This document shows, piece by piece, positions 50,955-60,732 of a stretch of DNA of 64,000 nucleotides (positions within the stretch are counted from its first letter, which is position 1; each line of letters opens with the position of its first letter). The notes beneath the pieces are model-generated. The model was not told the origin of the DNA. It made no database searches and saw nothing but the letters and a program-made list of their open reading frames with translations. The stretch is taken from assembly GCF_014287955.1 (NCBI RefSeq), contig NZ_JACOPD010000003.1, positions 186,001 to 250,000 of the forward strand, read 5' to 3'. The DNA comes from Lachnospira hominis (ex Liu et al. 2021). Lineage in GTDB: Bacteria; Bacillota; Clostridia; Lachnospirales; Lachnospiraceae. Position numbers and translations under genes: made by a program.

Positions 50955-52166
50955 ATGGAAAAGATTAAGATGACAACACCGCTGGTTGAGATGGATGGAG
51001 ACGAGATGACAAGAGTTCTCTGGCAGTTGATTAAGGATGAACTCCTCACTCCTTATATTGATTTGAATACAGAATATTATGATTTGGGTCTTGTACATAG
51101 AAATGAGACTAATGACCAGGTTACTATTGATTCGGCAGAGGCAACTAAGAAGTATGGTGTTGCTGTTAAGTGTGCTACAATTACACCTAATGCAGCAAGA
51201 GTAAAAGAATATAACTTAAAAGAGATGTATAAGAGTCCTAACGGTACAATACGTGCCATGCTTGACGGAACAGTATTTAGGGCACCAATTATTGTAAAAG
51301 GTATTGAGCCATATGTTAAGACATGGAAGAAGCCTATTACTATTGCAAGACATGCATATGGTGATGTATACAAGGCAACAGAGATGAAGGTGAAAGGACC
51401 TGGAAAGGCTGAACTTGTATATACAGATGCCAACGGTAACGAGACAAGAGAACTTATACATGACTTTAAGGGTGACGGTATCATTCAGGGTATGCACAAC
51501 TTAAATGACAGTATTGAAAGTTTTGCAAGAAGCTGTTTTGAATTTGCTGTTGCCACAAAGCAGGATTTATGGTTTGCAAGCAAGGATACTATCTCTAAGA
51601 AATATGACCATACATTCAAGGATATATTTCAGGATATATATGATAAGGAATACGCTGATAAGTTCAAAGAACTTGGAATCGAGTATTTCTATACACTTAT
51701 TGATGATGCGGTTGCAAGAGTTATCCGTTCTGAGGGCGGTTATATCTGGGCATGCAAGAATTATGACGGTGATGTTATGAGTGATCTTCTTGCTACGGCA
51801 TTCGGTTCACTTTCAATGATGACTTCAGTGCTTGTATCACCTCACGGATATTTTGAATACGAGGCAGCACATGGTACTGTTCAGAGACATTACTACAAGC
51901 ATCTCAAGGGTGAAGAGACATCTACAAACCCAATTGCAACTATCTATGCATGGACAGGTGCATTGAGAAAAAGAGGCGAACTTGATAATATTCCTGCACT
52001 CGGTGAATTTGCAGATAAGCTCGAAGAGGCTTGTATCAAGACAATTGAGAATGGTGAGATGACAAAGGATTTGGCACTTATTACAACACTTCCAAATCCA
52101 AAGACATTAAATACACAGGATTTCATAAAGGCAGTACGTGCTACACTTGACAGCCTTATGGCATAA
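50955..52166 (+). CDS. icd: NADP-dependent isocitrate dehydrogenase (eukaryote-like type)
   Basis: A 403-residue enzyme converting isocitrate to 2-oxoglutarate, supplying glutamate synthesis. It has [16 protein letters not shown] at the N-terminus, the substrate loop [49 protein letters not shown] with the metal Asp residues, and [12 protein letters not shown] near 305. The sequence belongs to the homodimeric type II group shared with eukaryotes rather than the E. coli Icd type. ATG 50955 fits the protein; the frame upstream begins in the leader. pgsA follows by 28 bases. Confidence 0.93.
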   Translation: MEKIKMTTPLVEMDGDEMTRVLWQLIKDELLTPYIDLNTEYYDLGLVHRNETNDQVTIDSAEATKKYGVAVKCATITPNAARVKEYNLKEMYKSPNGTIRAMLDGTVFRAPIIVKGIEPYVKTWKKPITIARHAYGDVYKATEMKVKGPGKAELVYTDANGNETRELIHDFKGDGIIQGMHNLNDSIESFARSCFEFAVATKQDLWFASKDTISKKYDHTFKDIFQDIYDKEYADKFKELGIEYFYTLIDDAVARVIRSEGGYIWACKNYDGDVMSDLLATAFGSLSMMTSVLVSPHGYFEYEAAHGTVQRHYYKHLKGEETSTNPIATIYAWTGALRKRGELDNIPALGEFADKLEEACIKTIENGEMTKDLALITTLPNPKTLNTQDFIKAVRATLDSLMA

Positions 52167-52194
52167 TCATGTGTCTGATTTATGAGGATGAGTT

Positions 52195-52791
52195 ATGAAA
52201 TTTAAATTTGAGCTTGGAGACTTAATTAAAATACCAAATATATTATGTTATTTGAGAATACTTATGGTTCCGCTCTTTCTTCATATTTATTTTACGGCAG
52301 AAAGACCACAGGATTTTTATCTTGCAACACTTGTAGTCATGCTGTCGGGGCTGACTGATTTTTTTGATGGACAGATTGCAAGAAGATGCAATATGATTAC
52401 AGATTTGGGAAGAATAATAGACCCGCTTGCAGATAAGCTTATGCAGCTTGCAATGCTTGTTGCACTTACTGTAAGAGTAAAATATATGTACCTTTTGGTT
52501 ATATTTCTTGTTTTGAAAGAGGTAATATCAGCAGTTACAGGTTTTTTTGTGATGAAATTTGCGAAAAAGAGACTTAATGGAGCAAAGTGGTACGGCAAAG
52601 TGTGTACTGCAATTTTATATGTTGTTATGCTTGCACTTGTCGCATTTCCTCAGATGGAGGTTCATGTTCAGGATATTCTTCTTCTTGTATGTGCCGGAGC
52701 ACTTATGCTTGCATTTGTAATGTATGTAAGACTATACATTATAATGATTGTTGACGCCAGAAATGGCAGAAACGAAAAAATATTATATTAA
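52195..52791 (+). CDS. pgsA: CDP-alcohol phosphatidyltransferase (probable PgsA)
   Basis: A 198-residue membrane enzyme that transfers a phosphatidyl group from CDP-diacylglycerol, most likely to glycerol 3-phosphate, for phosphatidylglycerol. The family motif D-x2-D-G-x2-A-R-x8-G-x3-D-x3-D is complete (TDFFDGQIARRCNMITDLGR, then IIDPLADK). There are about six helices. PNILCYLRILMVPLFLHIYF at the N-terminus is typical of PgsA. Other alcohols (for example cardiolipin-type acceptors) cannot be excluded. Confidence 0.82.
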   Translation: MKFKFELGDLIKIPNILCYLRILMVPLFLHIYFTAERPQDFYLATLVVMLSGLTDFFDGQIARRCNMITDLGRIIDPLADKLMQLAMLVALTVRVKYMYLLVIFLVLKEVISAVTGFFVMKFAKKRLNGAKWYGKVCTAILYVVMLALVAFPQMEVHVQDILLLVCAGALMLAFVMYVRLYIIMIVDARNGRNEKILY

Positions 52792-52840
52792 AATATAAAG
52801 ACCATATGCAGTTTATATGGATATTTGAATGAGGAAAATT

Positions 52841-53407
52841 ATGGGTTATACTTTTCACGGAATGAATTTCGGACAATTTGCTTTATGGTTTTTTGCGTAT
52901 AGTTTTTTTGGATGGGCAATGGAGTGCGTTGTTATACGCATCCAGCTCAAAAGATGGGAGAACAGAGGTTTTGCCAGGTTGCCTTTCTGTGTTATATATG
53001 GATTTGGCACATTTATTGCGTATAATATTTTTGCTCCGATTGAGCATAATTATGTGGCACTTTATTTTGCAGGATGCGTATGTGCAACGATTTTTGAGTA
53101 TCTTACAGCCAGACTCATGTTAAAACTTTTTGGTTCGGTATGGTGGAATTATGAACATCTTCCTTTTAACTATAAAGGAATTTTGTGCCTCGAAAGCACA
53201 TTGGCATGGGGCGTGCTTGCATTGTTTATATTTGGTGTTTTTAATCGTTATGTAGAAGGTGCGGTTAAGATGCTTGATGTAAGAGTTGCATATGCAGCGG
53301 GAACTATAATTGTTATAACTTATCTTATTGATTTCACATGGCAGTTTGCACATCAGATTGCAGGTGAAAATAATGATGGGGTTTTAAAAGGTTTTCTAAG
53401 AAGATAA
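52841..53407 (+). CDS. ABC-transporter-type-IV-like membrane protein (DUF1113)
   Basis: A 189-residue protein with five hydrophobic helices. FFAYSFFGWAMECVVIRIQLKRWENRGFARLPFCVIYGFG and TARLMLKLFGSVWWNYEHLPFNYKGILCLESTLAWGVLAL (each split by turns) are the hallmarks of the putative ABC transporter IV/DUF1113 family, widely spread in Firmicutes. The function is not known; transport is only a family label. ATG 52841 follows GAGG; ATG 52829 overlaps that site. It lies in a run with the GDPD gene. Confidence 0.75.
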   Translation: MGYTFHGMNFGQFALWFFAYSFFGWAMECVVIRIQLKRWENRGFARLPFCVIYGFGTFIAYNIFAPIEHNYVALYFAGCVCATIFEYLTARLMLKLFGSVWWNYEHLPFNYKGILCLESTLAWGVLALFIFGVFNRYVEGAVKMLDVRVAYAAGTIIVITYLIDFTWQFAHQIAGENNDGVLKGFLRR

Positions 53408-53462
53408 CCGGTGTCACACATAAAAATGTGCTGCCGTATTATTATGAATTTGGGAGCAGTTT

Positions 53463-55268
53463 ATGTTTAGAAAAATTAAAGATGACTTCTGGATGTTAAG
53501 AAGAAGTGGAAGAAACATTTTAGTATTTGAACTTACATATAAACTTGCGGCAACGGCAGTATTTTATCCTATTGCAATTTTAATAATAAATCTTGTTATG
53601 AAAGCAGCCGGAGCAAAGTATCTTACGAATGAGTATATAATACGGATTTTCAAGAATCCTGTTTCGTGGATAGTTATGCTTGCGGCTGTTGTTATTTTTG
53701 TATTTTATTGTATATATGAGATGTCTTTTCTTGCAGCGTGCTTTGAATTGAAACGGCAGCAGTGTAAAGCATCTGTTCTTGAGATAGCATTTACATCTTT
53801 AAAAAGGATGAAAAGGCTTATTAATATCCGGAATCTACCGCTTATTTTCTTCTATTTTATTTCAATACTCGCAATTAATGTAACGATGCTTGGCAGCCTT
53901 GTATTGTCAGAAAAAACAATAACTGCTTTCAGAATATATGTGATTAATGGACCTGCAATTGTAAAGGCTGGGCTGGCTGTAGCTGTAATAGTGGTTTATA
54001 CAATTGTAATAATGGGGGTTTACTCATTTAATATATGTGTGCTTGAGGGTGATAATTTCAGGACGTCATACAGGCAGAGTGCATCAACAGTAAGAAAACA
54101 TTTCCTGCCTACATTAATGTCACTCATATTATATAATCTGGCAATACTTGCAGTTATAATATTGTTTTATGTAATAATTACGGCTGTTTTGTTTGCCGGA
54201 GTAAAAATTCTTAATATGGCTTATATGGGAAGTGCCATATATCTGTCAGTGTTAAAAAATATAAGAATTGGCATAAGAATACTGCTTTTATACCTTGCTG
54301 TACCAATATCATATACTATGATATCAAGAATGTATTATTATTATTCTGACCCTAAAGAAATTGATTATGTTGTTATAAGGATAAAATCAAAGTTTTTCAG
54401 GCTTCAAAGAATGATATATTTTCTGATACTTATAATGTCAATAGGTCTTAACAGTTTTTATGTTGTCAGGACGTTTAACAAAAATCCGTTTGAGAGTATT
54501 GCGATATTCCATGAAACAAAAATCACGGCACACAGGGGTTCATCAATAAAAGCACCGGAGAATACAATGGCTGCATTTGAACTTGCAGTTGAAAATATGA
54601 CAGATTTTATTGAGCTGGATGTCCAGCTGACATCAGATAATGTGCCGGTTATTATGCATGACCGCAGCCTTTACAGAACAACCGGTGTTAATGCAAAGGT
54701 TTCAGAACTTACTTACAGCCAGATAAGGGAACTTGATGCAGGCTCATATTTTGGAAAAGAATTTGCAGGCGAAAAAGTGCCTTCGCTGGAAGAAGTATTA
54801 AGATTTGTAAAAGGAAAAGCACGGCTTAATATTGAATTAAAAAGCGGAGATACGGTATATACGGCTGATAAAGTGGCAGAACTTATACAAAAATATGATA
54901 TGCAGAATGATTGCGTTATTACATCATTTGACTATAATATGTTAAAAAGAGTAAAAGAACTTACGGATGATATACAGGTGGGCTACATTTTATCTATAGC
55001 ATATGGTGATTTTTACAGTATGGATGATGTGGATTTCTTCAGTATGAATGCGTCATTCCTTTCAAAACAGATAGTAGATGCAATTCATAATTCGGGAAAA
55101 CAAGTATATGCATGGACTGTTAATAATGCAACATCGATAAAGAATCTTACGAATAAAGGCGTTGATAATATTATTACTGATGACCCGGTTCTTGCAAGGG
55201 AAACGATATATTCGAGAGATACGAGTGAGACACTTGTAAATATGGCAAAATATGTATTTAATCAGTGA
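53463..55268 (+). CDS. Glycerophosphodiester phosphodiesterase with N-terminal membrane domain
   Basis: A 601-residue protein. Residues 1-345 contain about seven to eight helices. Residues 355-590 form the GDPD barrel with its catalytic residues (ITAHRGSSIKAPENTMAAF; FIELDVQLTSDNVPVIMHDRSLYRTTG; RLNIELKS). The enzyme splits glycerophosphodiesters into glycerol 3-phosphate and an alcohol; the membrane part is typical of Firmicute membrane GDPDs that may act on lipids or lipoteichoic acid. It lies 27 bases upstream of the ptsI start. Confidence 0.88.
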   Translation: MFRKIKDDFWMLRRSGRNILVFELTYKLAATAVFYPIAILIINLVMKAAGAKYLTNEYIIRIFKNPVSWIVMLAAVVIFVFYCIYEMSFLAACFELKRQQCKASVLEIAFTSLKRMKRLINIRNLPLIFFYFISILAINVTMLGSLVLSEKTITAFRIYVINGPAIVKAGLAVAVIVVYTIVIMGVYSFNICVLEGDNFRTSYRQSASTVRKHFLPTLMSLILYNLAILAVIILFYVIITAVLFAGVKILNMAYMGSAIYLSVLKNIRIGIRILLLYLAVPISYTMISRMYYYYSDPKEIDYVVIRIKSKFFRLQRMIYFLILIMSIGLNSFYVVRTFNKNPFESIAIFHETKITAHRGSSIKAPENTMAAFELAVENMTDFIELDVQLTSDNVPVIMHDRSLYRTTGVNAKVSELTYSQIRELDAGSYFGKEFAGEKVPSLEEVLRFVKGKARLNIELKSGDTVYTADKVAELIQKYDMQNDCVITSFDYNMLKRVKELTDDIQVGYILSIAYGDFYSMDDVDFFSMNASFLSKQIVDAIHNSGKQVYAWTVNNATSIKNLTNKGVDNIITDDPVLARETIYSRDTSETLVNMAKYVFNQ

Positions 55269-55295
55269 GACATAATGTCCGGAATGGAGACGTGT

Positions 55296-57107
55296 ATGAT
55301 AAGGGGTATTGGAACTTCAAAAGGTATAGGAATAGGACATGCACTTATAATAGATGAACCTCAGATAGAGGCGAAGACTGAGATTGTGAGTGACACGGCG
55401 GCTGAATTAAGAAGATATGAAAATGTAAAAAAGAAGTTTATTGCAGATACACAAAATATAATAGAAGAATTAAAGAAAAAGTTAAAAAAAAATGATAAGA
55501 CGTCTCTTGTTCTTCAGAATCAGATTTATCTTATAGAAGATATTGAGATGAACCAGCAGATAATCGGATTTATTGAAAATGAGCACCTTTGTGCAGATGC
55601 CGCAGTTGACAGAACATGTTCGCTTTATGCGGATATATTTGCCTCGCTCGACAGCGAAGTTATGAATCAGCGTGTGGCAGATATAGAAGATCTGAAGCAC
55701 AGGATATTATCGATGTTGTCAGGCAATGTCACAGTAGATTTATCAAATCTTGAACCTGATACAATAATAGTTGCAAAGCAGCTTCATCCTTCTGTCACTG
55801 CAGCGATGGATACGAAACATGTTGTGGGTATAATTGCGGAAAAAGGCGGTGAGACATCACATGCGGCTATCCTTGCAAGAGCACTGGAAATTCCGGCAGT
55901 TTTAAGTGTGAAGGATGCATGTTCAAAGATTGCCGATAATGAAAGCGTTATTGTAGATGGCGAATATGGGGAAGTTTTCTTAAAACCTATTGAGAAGACG
56001 GTTCAGATATATACTAAAAAGAAAAAAGAATATCAGAAAAAAGTAAAAGAATTAAAAAAATATATTGATAGGGAAACTGTTACATCTGATGGATATAAGG
56101 TGTGCCTTGCGGCCAATATAGGAAATGAAGATGATGCCGTAAAAGGTATGAAAAGCGGTGCTGAGGGTGTTGGACTATTCAGGACAGAATTCCTGTTTAT
56201 GAATGGTGTTTCAATGCCGGATGAGGAAAAACAGTTTGAGGCATATAAAAAGGCGGCAATAGTTTTAAAAGGAAAAACACTTACGATAAGAACGCTTGAT
56301 GTAGGCGGCGATAAAAATATTCCGTATATGGGACTTGCAAAAGAAACTAATCCGTTTCTCGGGTATCGTGCAATAAGATTCTGTCTTGGAAGAGTTGATG
56401 TCTTTACAACGCAGCTAAGAGCAATATTAAGAGCAAGTGCATTTGGCAAAGTAAGGATAATGATACCGCTTGTAACATCGCTTGAAGAAGTCCTGAGAGT
56501 AAAGACACTTCTGAAAAAAGTAAAAGAAAGTCTTGACAAGCAAAAGATACCATATGATAAAGATATTAAACTTGGCATTATGATTGAGACACCGGCCGCA
56601 GCACTTATATCAGATTTGCTTGCAAAGGAAGTGGATTTCTTTTCGATAGGAACGAATGATCTGACACAGTATACGATGGCAGTTGACAGAGGAAATGAAA
56701 ATGTTGCATATCTTTACTCTGTGTTTCATCCGTCGGTATTAAGAATAATTAAATATATTATTGAAAATGCAAAAAAAGTGGGGATAGAAGCCGGAATGTG
56801 TGGAGAGGCGGCAGGAAATCCATGTATGATACCACTGCTCTTAAGTTTTGGGCTTGATGAATTTTCGGTTTCTCCATCCAATGTGCTTGAGACAAGAAAA
56901 AACATTGCATCATGGAGCATAAGGGAAGCCGATGAGGTTACGACAAGTGTAATGGCAATGTGTACTGAAAAAGAAGTGGCAAATTACCTTAGTGACTATA
57001 TTGCAGCAAAAGAACAACGCAGTGGATGTGCTTTGCAAAACAAGGAGGACAAATCCTCTGCTCCTGCAAGGGCAGTCGCATTTGCTTCGCAAACAAGGAG
57101 GATATGA
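55296..57107 (+). CDS. ptsI: PTS Enzyme I (phosphoenolpyruvate-protein phosphotransferase)
   Basis: A 603-residue cytoplasmic enzyme that passes phosphate from PEP to HPr. The N-terminal part holds GGETSHAAILARALEIPAVL with the phospho-His, followed by the PEP-binding barrel (GLFRTEFLFM, RTLDVGGDKNIPY, GIMIETPAAALISD, FSIGTNDLTQYTMAVDRGN, GMCGEAAG with the catalytic Cys). ATG 55296 has ATGGAG six bases before it. About the last 22 residues, from QNKEDKSS to the end, are encoded by repeat copy B and go beyond the usual Enzyme I length. The stop overlaps the hflX start (ATGATG). Confidence 0.92.
   Translation: MIRGIGTSKGIGIGHALIIDEPQIEAKTEIVSDTAAELRRYENVKKKFIADTQNIIEELKKKLKKNDKTSLVLQNQIYLIEDIEMNQQIIGFIENEHLCADAAVDRTCSLYADIFASLDSEVMNQRVADIEDLKHRILSMLSGNVTVDLSNLEPDTIIVAKQLHPSVTAAMDTKHVVGIIAEKGGETSHAAILARALEIPAVLSVKDACSKIADNESVIVDGEYGEVFLKPIEKTVQIYTKKKKEYQKKVKELKKYIDRETVTSDGYKVCLAANIGNEDDAVKGMKSGAEGVGLFRTEFLFMNGVSMPDEEKQFEAYKKAAIVLKGKTLTIRTLDVGGDKNIPYMGLAKETNPFLGYRAIRFCLGRVDVFTTQLRAILRASAFGKVRIMIPLVTSLEEVLRVKTLLKKVKESLDKQKIPYDKDIKLGIMIETPAAALISDLLAKEVDFFSIGTNDLTQYTMAVDRGNENVAYLYSVFHPSVLRIIKYIIENAKKVGIEAGMCGEAAGNPCMIPLLLSFGLDEFSVSPSNVLETRKNIASWSIREADEVTTSVMAMCTEKEVANYLSDYIAAKEQRSGCALQNKEDKSSAPARAVAFASQTRRI
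57038..57103 (+). repeat. Structured RBS-carrying repeat, copy B
   Basis: Nearly identical to copy A (14642-14711): AAACAAGGAGGA, gagga-caaa-tcctc, ctgctcct-gca-agggcag, tttgc-ttc-gcaaa, then ACAAGGAGGAT, the hflX ribosome binding site. A further hairpin-like tgc-ttt-gca lies just before it. The element is read through as the C-terminal codons of ptsI. Confidence 0.75.
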
Positions 57108-58351
57108 TGGCTCAGATTTATGAGACTGATGAAGAGATAGAAAGAGTGCTTCTTATAGGAGTTGCACTTGATGATAATGATGAAGCAGAAAGCTCACTTG
57201 ATGAGCTTGCAGAGCTTGCAAAGACAGCAGGAGCCGTAACTGTGGGCAGGCTGATACAGCCGAGAGAATACTTTCACCCGGCAACTTATATAGGTAAAGG
57301 AAAACTTGAGGAAGTACGCCTGATGGCTGATGAGCTTGATGCTACAGGCATTATATGTGATGATGAACTTACACCGGCTCAGCTTAGGAATCTTGAAGAT
57401 GTTCTTAATCTTAAAATAATGGACAGGACAATGGTTATTCTTGATATATTTGCATCAAGAGCGAACACCAGCGAGGGTAAGATTCAGGTTGAGATGGCAC
57501 AGCTCAAGTACAGGATGACAAGACTTTCAGGTCTTGGAACAACACTTTCAAGGCTTGGCGGCGGAATAGGAACAAGAGGTCCCGGAGAGAAGAAGATAGA
57601 GACTGACAGACGACTCATAAGGGACAGGATATCAAGACTTAACGCCCAGCTCAAAGAAATTGAGAATCACAGGGAAATCCAGAGACAAAAAAGGAGTGAT
57701 TCAACAATTCCTGTTGCAGCGATTGTGGGATATACAAATGCAGGCAAGTCAACACTTTTAAATAAACTTACCAATGCAGGGGTTTTATCTGAAGATAAAC
57801 TTTTTGCGACACTTGACCCTACAACAAGAGTGTTAAAGCTTCCTAACACGGATAAGGTTCTTCTTACTGATACAGTAGGATTTATAAGAAAACTTCCGCA
57901 TAATCTTATTGAGGCGTTTAAAAGCACGCTTGAAGAGGCGAAATATGCAGATATAATAATACATGTTGTTGACAGTGTTCATCCTGATATGGACAGGCAG
58001 ATTGCGGCGGTTTATGAGACACTTGATGAGCTTCAGGTTGGAGATAAGCCGGTTATAACTCTTTTTAATAAAACAGATCTTGCCGGAAATGCTGAGACAA
58101 TAAAGGATATGCGTGCAAAATGCAGCATGAGGGTTTCAGCAAAAACAGGTGAAGGAATAGATGAATTTCTTGATGAACTTGGAAAAATTCTTCGTGAAAA
58201 CAGAATTCACATTAACAGATGCTTCAAATATCAGGATGCTGGAAGAATACAGCTTATACGTGAATTTGGTACACTTATTTCAGAAGAGTATACGCAGGAC
58301 GGAATAGAAGTTGAAGCATATGTTCCTAAAGAAATATATGACAAATTATAA
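57104..58351 (+). CDS. hflX: GTPase HflX
   Basis: A 416-residue ribosome-associated GTPase that helps rescue or split stalled ribosomes under stress. The N-terminal HflX domain has HPATYIGKGKLEEV, CDDELTPAQLRNLED and SEGKIQVEMAQLKYRM; GGGIGTRGPGEKKIETDRR is the linker. The G domain has GYTNAGKSTLLNKL, DTVGFIRKLP and FNKTD. ATG 57104 or 57107 (ATGATG) follows AAGGAGGA supplied by repeat copy B, and overlaps the ptsI stop by a few bases, so translation is coupled. Confidence 0.93.
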   Translation: MMAQIYETDEEIERVLLIGVALDDNDEAESSLDELAELAKTAGAVTVGRLIQPREYFHPATYIGKGKLEEVRLMADELDATGIICDDELTPAQLRNLEDVLNLKIMDRTMVILDIFASRANTSEGKIQVEMAQLKYRMTRLSGLGTTLSRLGGGIGTRGPGEKKIETDRRLIRDRISRLNAQLKEIENHREIQRQKRSDSTIPVAAIVGYTNAGKSTLLNKLTNAGVLSEDKLFATLDPTTRVLKLPNTDKVLLTDTVGFIRKLPHNLIEAFKSTLEEAKYADIIIHVVDSVHPDMDRQIAAVYETLDELQVGDKPVITLFNKTDLAGNAETIKDMRAKCSMRVSAKTGEGIDEFLDELGKILRENRIHINRCFKYQDAGRIQLIREFGTLISEEYTQDGIEVEAYVPKEIYDKL

Positions 58352-58377
58352 TATTTTTTAGTGAAAGGGGCAGAAAA

Positions 58378-58869
58378 ATGAAACTTATAGCAGCAGTAGA
58401 TAAAAACTGGGGAATAGGAAGAAATAACAGGCTTCTTGTAAATATTCCGGAGGATATGCAGCTTTTCAGACAGGAGACAAACGGAAAAGTTGTCATTATG
58501 GGAAGAAAAACATTTGAAAGCCTTAAAGAAAAATCCCCTTTATATGGCAGAAAAAATATTGTGCTTACGACAAATAAGTCGTATGATGCAAAAGGAGCAG
58601 TTGTTTGTGCAAGTGTTGAAGAGGTGCTTGATGCAGTAAAAGATTATGATGATAATGATATATATGTAATAGGCGGTGGTGAAATCTATAAAGAATTTCT
58701 CCCATACTGCGATGTGGCACATATAACAAAGATTGATTATAAGTATGATGCCGACACATATCTTGAAAATCTTGATAAAAACAGTGAGTGGCACATAACG
58801 GCAAACAGTGAAGAAAAAACGTATTTTGATATTGTATATGAGTTTGTGAAGTATGAAAAGAAAAAGTAA
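58378..58869 (+). CDS. folA: Dihydrofolate reductase
   Basis: A 163-residue enzyme that reduces dihydrofolate with NADPH. The motifs are complete: MKLIAAVDKNWGIGRNNRLLVNIPEDMQLFRQET, VIMGRKTFESL, NIVLTTN, and IYVIGGGEIYKEFLPYCDVAHITKI (each split by turns). The Asp/Glu active residue is in IPEDM. The start is behind AAAGGGGC. It overlaps the next gene by 17 bases. No thyA lies in this window, though a THF riboswitch controls folT at 16 kb. Confidence 0.92.
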   Translation: MKLIAAVDKNWGIGRNNRLLVNIPEDMQLFRQETNGKVVIMGRKTFESLKEKSPLYGRKNIVLTTNKSYDAKGAVVCASVEEVLDAVKDYDDNDIYVIGGGEIYKEFLPYCDVAHITKIDYKYDADTYLENLDKNSEWHITANSEEKTYFDIVYEFVKYEKKK

Positions 58870-59719
58870 TAAAAACAGAAAAATAATATTTATATTGGCA
58901 GCACTTTCACTGCTTATTTCGGCAGTTTATGCCGGAACTTATTTTGCAACACCTTTTTTAAAAGAAAAACAAAACAATCCAGATGCGGCGGCTGCATTGA
59001 AAAATGAGGGAAAAGAGGCTGCGGATATTATAAGGGATTATATAGATAAGCAGTCTGTTGAAAGCCTTATAAGAAAAAAGATAAGTGGAACAGTATATGT
59101 TTCAGACAATAAAGGTGTGTATGAAAATACAGGAATAGATTTTTATTTTTATAATGGAATTCTGTATTATGAGACAACGCAGGAAAAAGGAAAGATTTAC
59201 AAGGTTGAAAGTTCAGAGTTATTAAAGCCGGAATTTATTAAAAAATATGATTTTGAAAAGTATTCAAAGTCTATAAATACCGCATTGGACAGCATTTATG
59301 AGAATTATGCATCACTTGCGGACAGTATGAAGTATGAAAATAAGCCTGGTGAAGGTTATGAGCTGAATGGCTCGCATGTATCTGTATACAGTGTTTTACT
59401 TGAAAAGGCAAATCTTAAAAAGGCGGCATCCGGCACGATAGATGCGTTGTATGACAACAGTGATACGTCAGTTTATATGGGAATGTTTTCGGCATACGGA
59501 GTTGTTAGCCGTGAAAAATTAAAAAGATATACGGACAGACAGCTTGCACGGTTTACATATGCACAGGCCGATATCCATATTGGTGAAAAAGATAATCTCA
59601 AAAGAATAAAAATTGATAATTACCAGCTTGATTTTGATTATGACGGAACAGAGTATGATTTTACCGTATCGGCTGATATAAAATTTGATGATGCAGCAGA
59701 CACGCCACCGGGAAATTAA
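58853..59719 (+). CDS. Membrane-anchored or secreted protein of unknown function
   Basis: A 288-residue protein. KIIFILAALSLLISAVYAGTYF is a signal peptide or anchor. The rest is extracytoplasmic, with charged helical stretches (NNPDAAAALKNEGKEAADIIRDYIDKQ) and strand pairs (GIDFYFYNGILYYETTQEKGKIYKV; YQLDFDYDGTEYDFTVSADIKF). I cannot name a family. Its ATG lies within the last 17 bases of folA in another frame, suggesting cotranscription. A terminator with stem arms at 59701-59731 overlaps its last codons. Confidence 0.62.
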   Translation: MKRKSNKNRKIIFILAALSLLISAVYAGTYFATPFLKEKQNNPDAAAALKNEGKEAADIIRDYIDKQSVESLIRKKISGTVYVSDNKGVYENTGIDFYFYNGILYYETTQEKGKIYKVESSELLKPEFIKKYDFEKYSKSINTALDSIYENYASLADSMKYENKPGEGYELNGSHVSVYSVLLEKANLKKAASGTIDALYDNSDTSVYMGMFSAYGVVSREKLKRYTDRQLARFTYAQADIHIGEKDNLKRIKIDNYQLDFDYDGTEYDFTVSADIKFDDAADTPPGN

Positions 59720-59736
59720 CCCGATGGCGTGTTTTT
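59701..59736. terminator. Convergent terminator
   Basis: CACGCCACCGGG pairs with CCCGATGGCGTG (one mismatch), then T5. It ends the folA operon on the + strand, and the left arm lies at the 3' end of that gene. It may also act on the amidase gene. Confidence 0.75.
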
Positions 59737-60617
59737 CAGTCATATACGATATAGGTATTATATCGGAAACGCCGTAAACGCTGTTCCATTTTTATTGCAT
59801 TTGTAAGGTAAAGAAAAGCACCGACCTGTACTTTATAATAACCGTCATCGGATATAATGAATGCAGGGAAACCTTCTATTAAAAGAGAATCAAGCATTCT
59901 GTCGGCATTTTCTTTGTTGCGGTAAGCACCTGTCTGGATTCTGTAAAGTTTTGTTCCCTCTTCGTCACAACGGCATGCGGGCATGCCGGGATTCTCAGAA
60001 ATACCGGGACTTGCAGGCATACTGTAATTTGCCGGAATGTCAGGAGAAGAGCCGGTGCCGGGGGCATCCGTTTTTGTAGTTTGTGAATAGACTGTTTCAA
60101 GAATGCCGTCGGCAATTGCCCTTGCAATTTCATTGAAATTTTCATCAAAAATCTTATTGTCTGTATCGCTATTGATAAATCCAACCTCTACAAGAACGGC
60201 AGGCATCTGGGTCCTTTTTAAGACAACGAGATTAGGACGTTCTGTTATTCCGAGGTCTTCAAAACCGGCATCGGCAAGTTCTTTGTTGATATTTTTTGCA
60301 AGAGTGTGGCGTATTCCGGAATCTTTGTATACAAGAGATTCAATGCCGCTATACTGGTTGTTTTTTTCGGATGAATTGCGGTGTATTGAAATAAAATAGT
60401 CGGCACCTGAATTATTGGCATCGGTTGCTTTTTTAAATGGAGTTTCATATTCATCATTGTCCCGCACATAATATACATTAATGCCATTCATTTCAAGTAT
60501 CTTTCCGACAGCCCGGGTAAGGCGGAGTGTATCATCTTTTTCAGCACGTCCGTTATAGGTGGCACCGGGATCACTTCCACCGTGGCCTGCATCAAGTGCA
60601 ATAGTTATATCAGACAT
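59736..60617 (-). CDS. N-acetylmuramoyl-L-alanine amidase with SPOR domain (CwlC-like)
   Basis: A 293-residue zinc amidase. Residues 3-180 are the Amidase_3 domain with zinc ligands DAGHGGSDPGA, the Glu after it, HRNSSEKN and the catalytic Glu in AVLVEVGFINSD. A Pro/Gly/Ser-rich linker (about 180-215) joins a SPOR domain (residues about 220-293: LYRIQTGAYRNKENADRMLDSL, YKVQVGAFLY). There is no signal peptide, as in CwlC of Bacillus, which lyses the mother cell. It lies head to head with sleC. The germination/sporulation role is inference. Confidence 0.85.
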   Translation of the reverse strand: MSDITIALDAGHGGSDPGATYNGRAEKDDTLRLTRAVGKILEMNGINVYYVRDNDEYETPFKKATDANNSGADYFISIHRNSSEKNNQYSGIESLVYKDSGIRHTLAKNINKELADAGFEDLGITERPNLVVLKRTQMPAVLVEVGFINSDTDNKIFDENFNEIARAIADGILETVYSQTTKTDAPGTGSSPDIPANYSMPASPGISENPGMPACRCDEEGTKLYRIQTGAYRNKENADRMLDSLLIEGFPAFIISDDGYYKVQVGAFLYLTNAIKMEQRLRRFRYNTYIVYD

Positions 60618-60732
60618 GGTTTCCCCTTTTATTACAAAACAATATTCACATTATTATATTCAAATCGGATTAAATGATTCATTGTAGGACAAAAATAAGC
60701 ATAGAATGATAAAAAATAAATGGGAAAATATT

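Noticed and set aside
56033..56578. 181-codon minus-strand reading frame within ptsI
   Set aside because: A shadow of the Enzyme I barrel, with no ribosome binding site.
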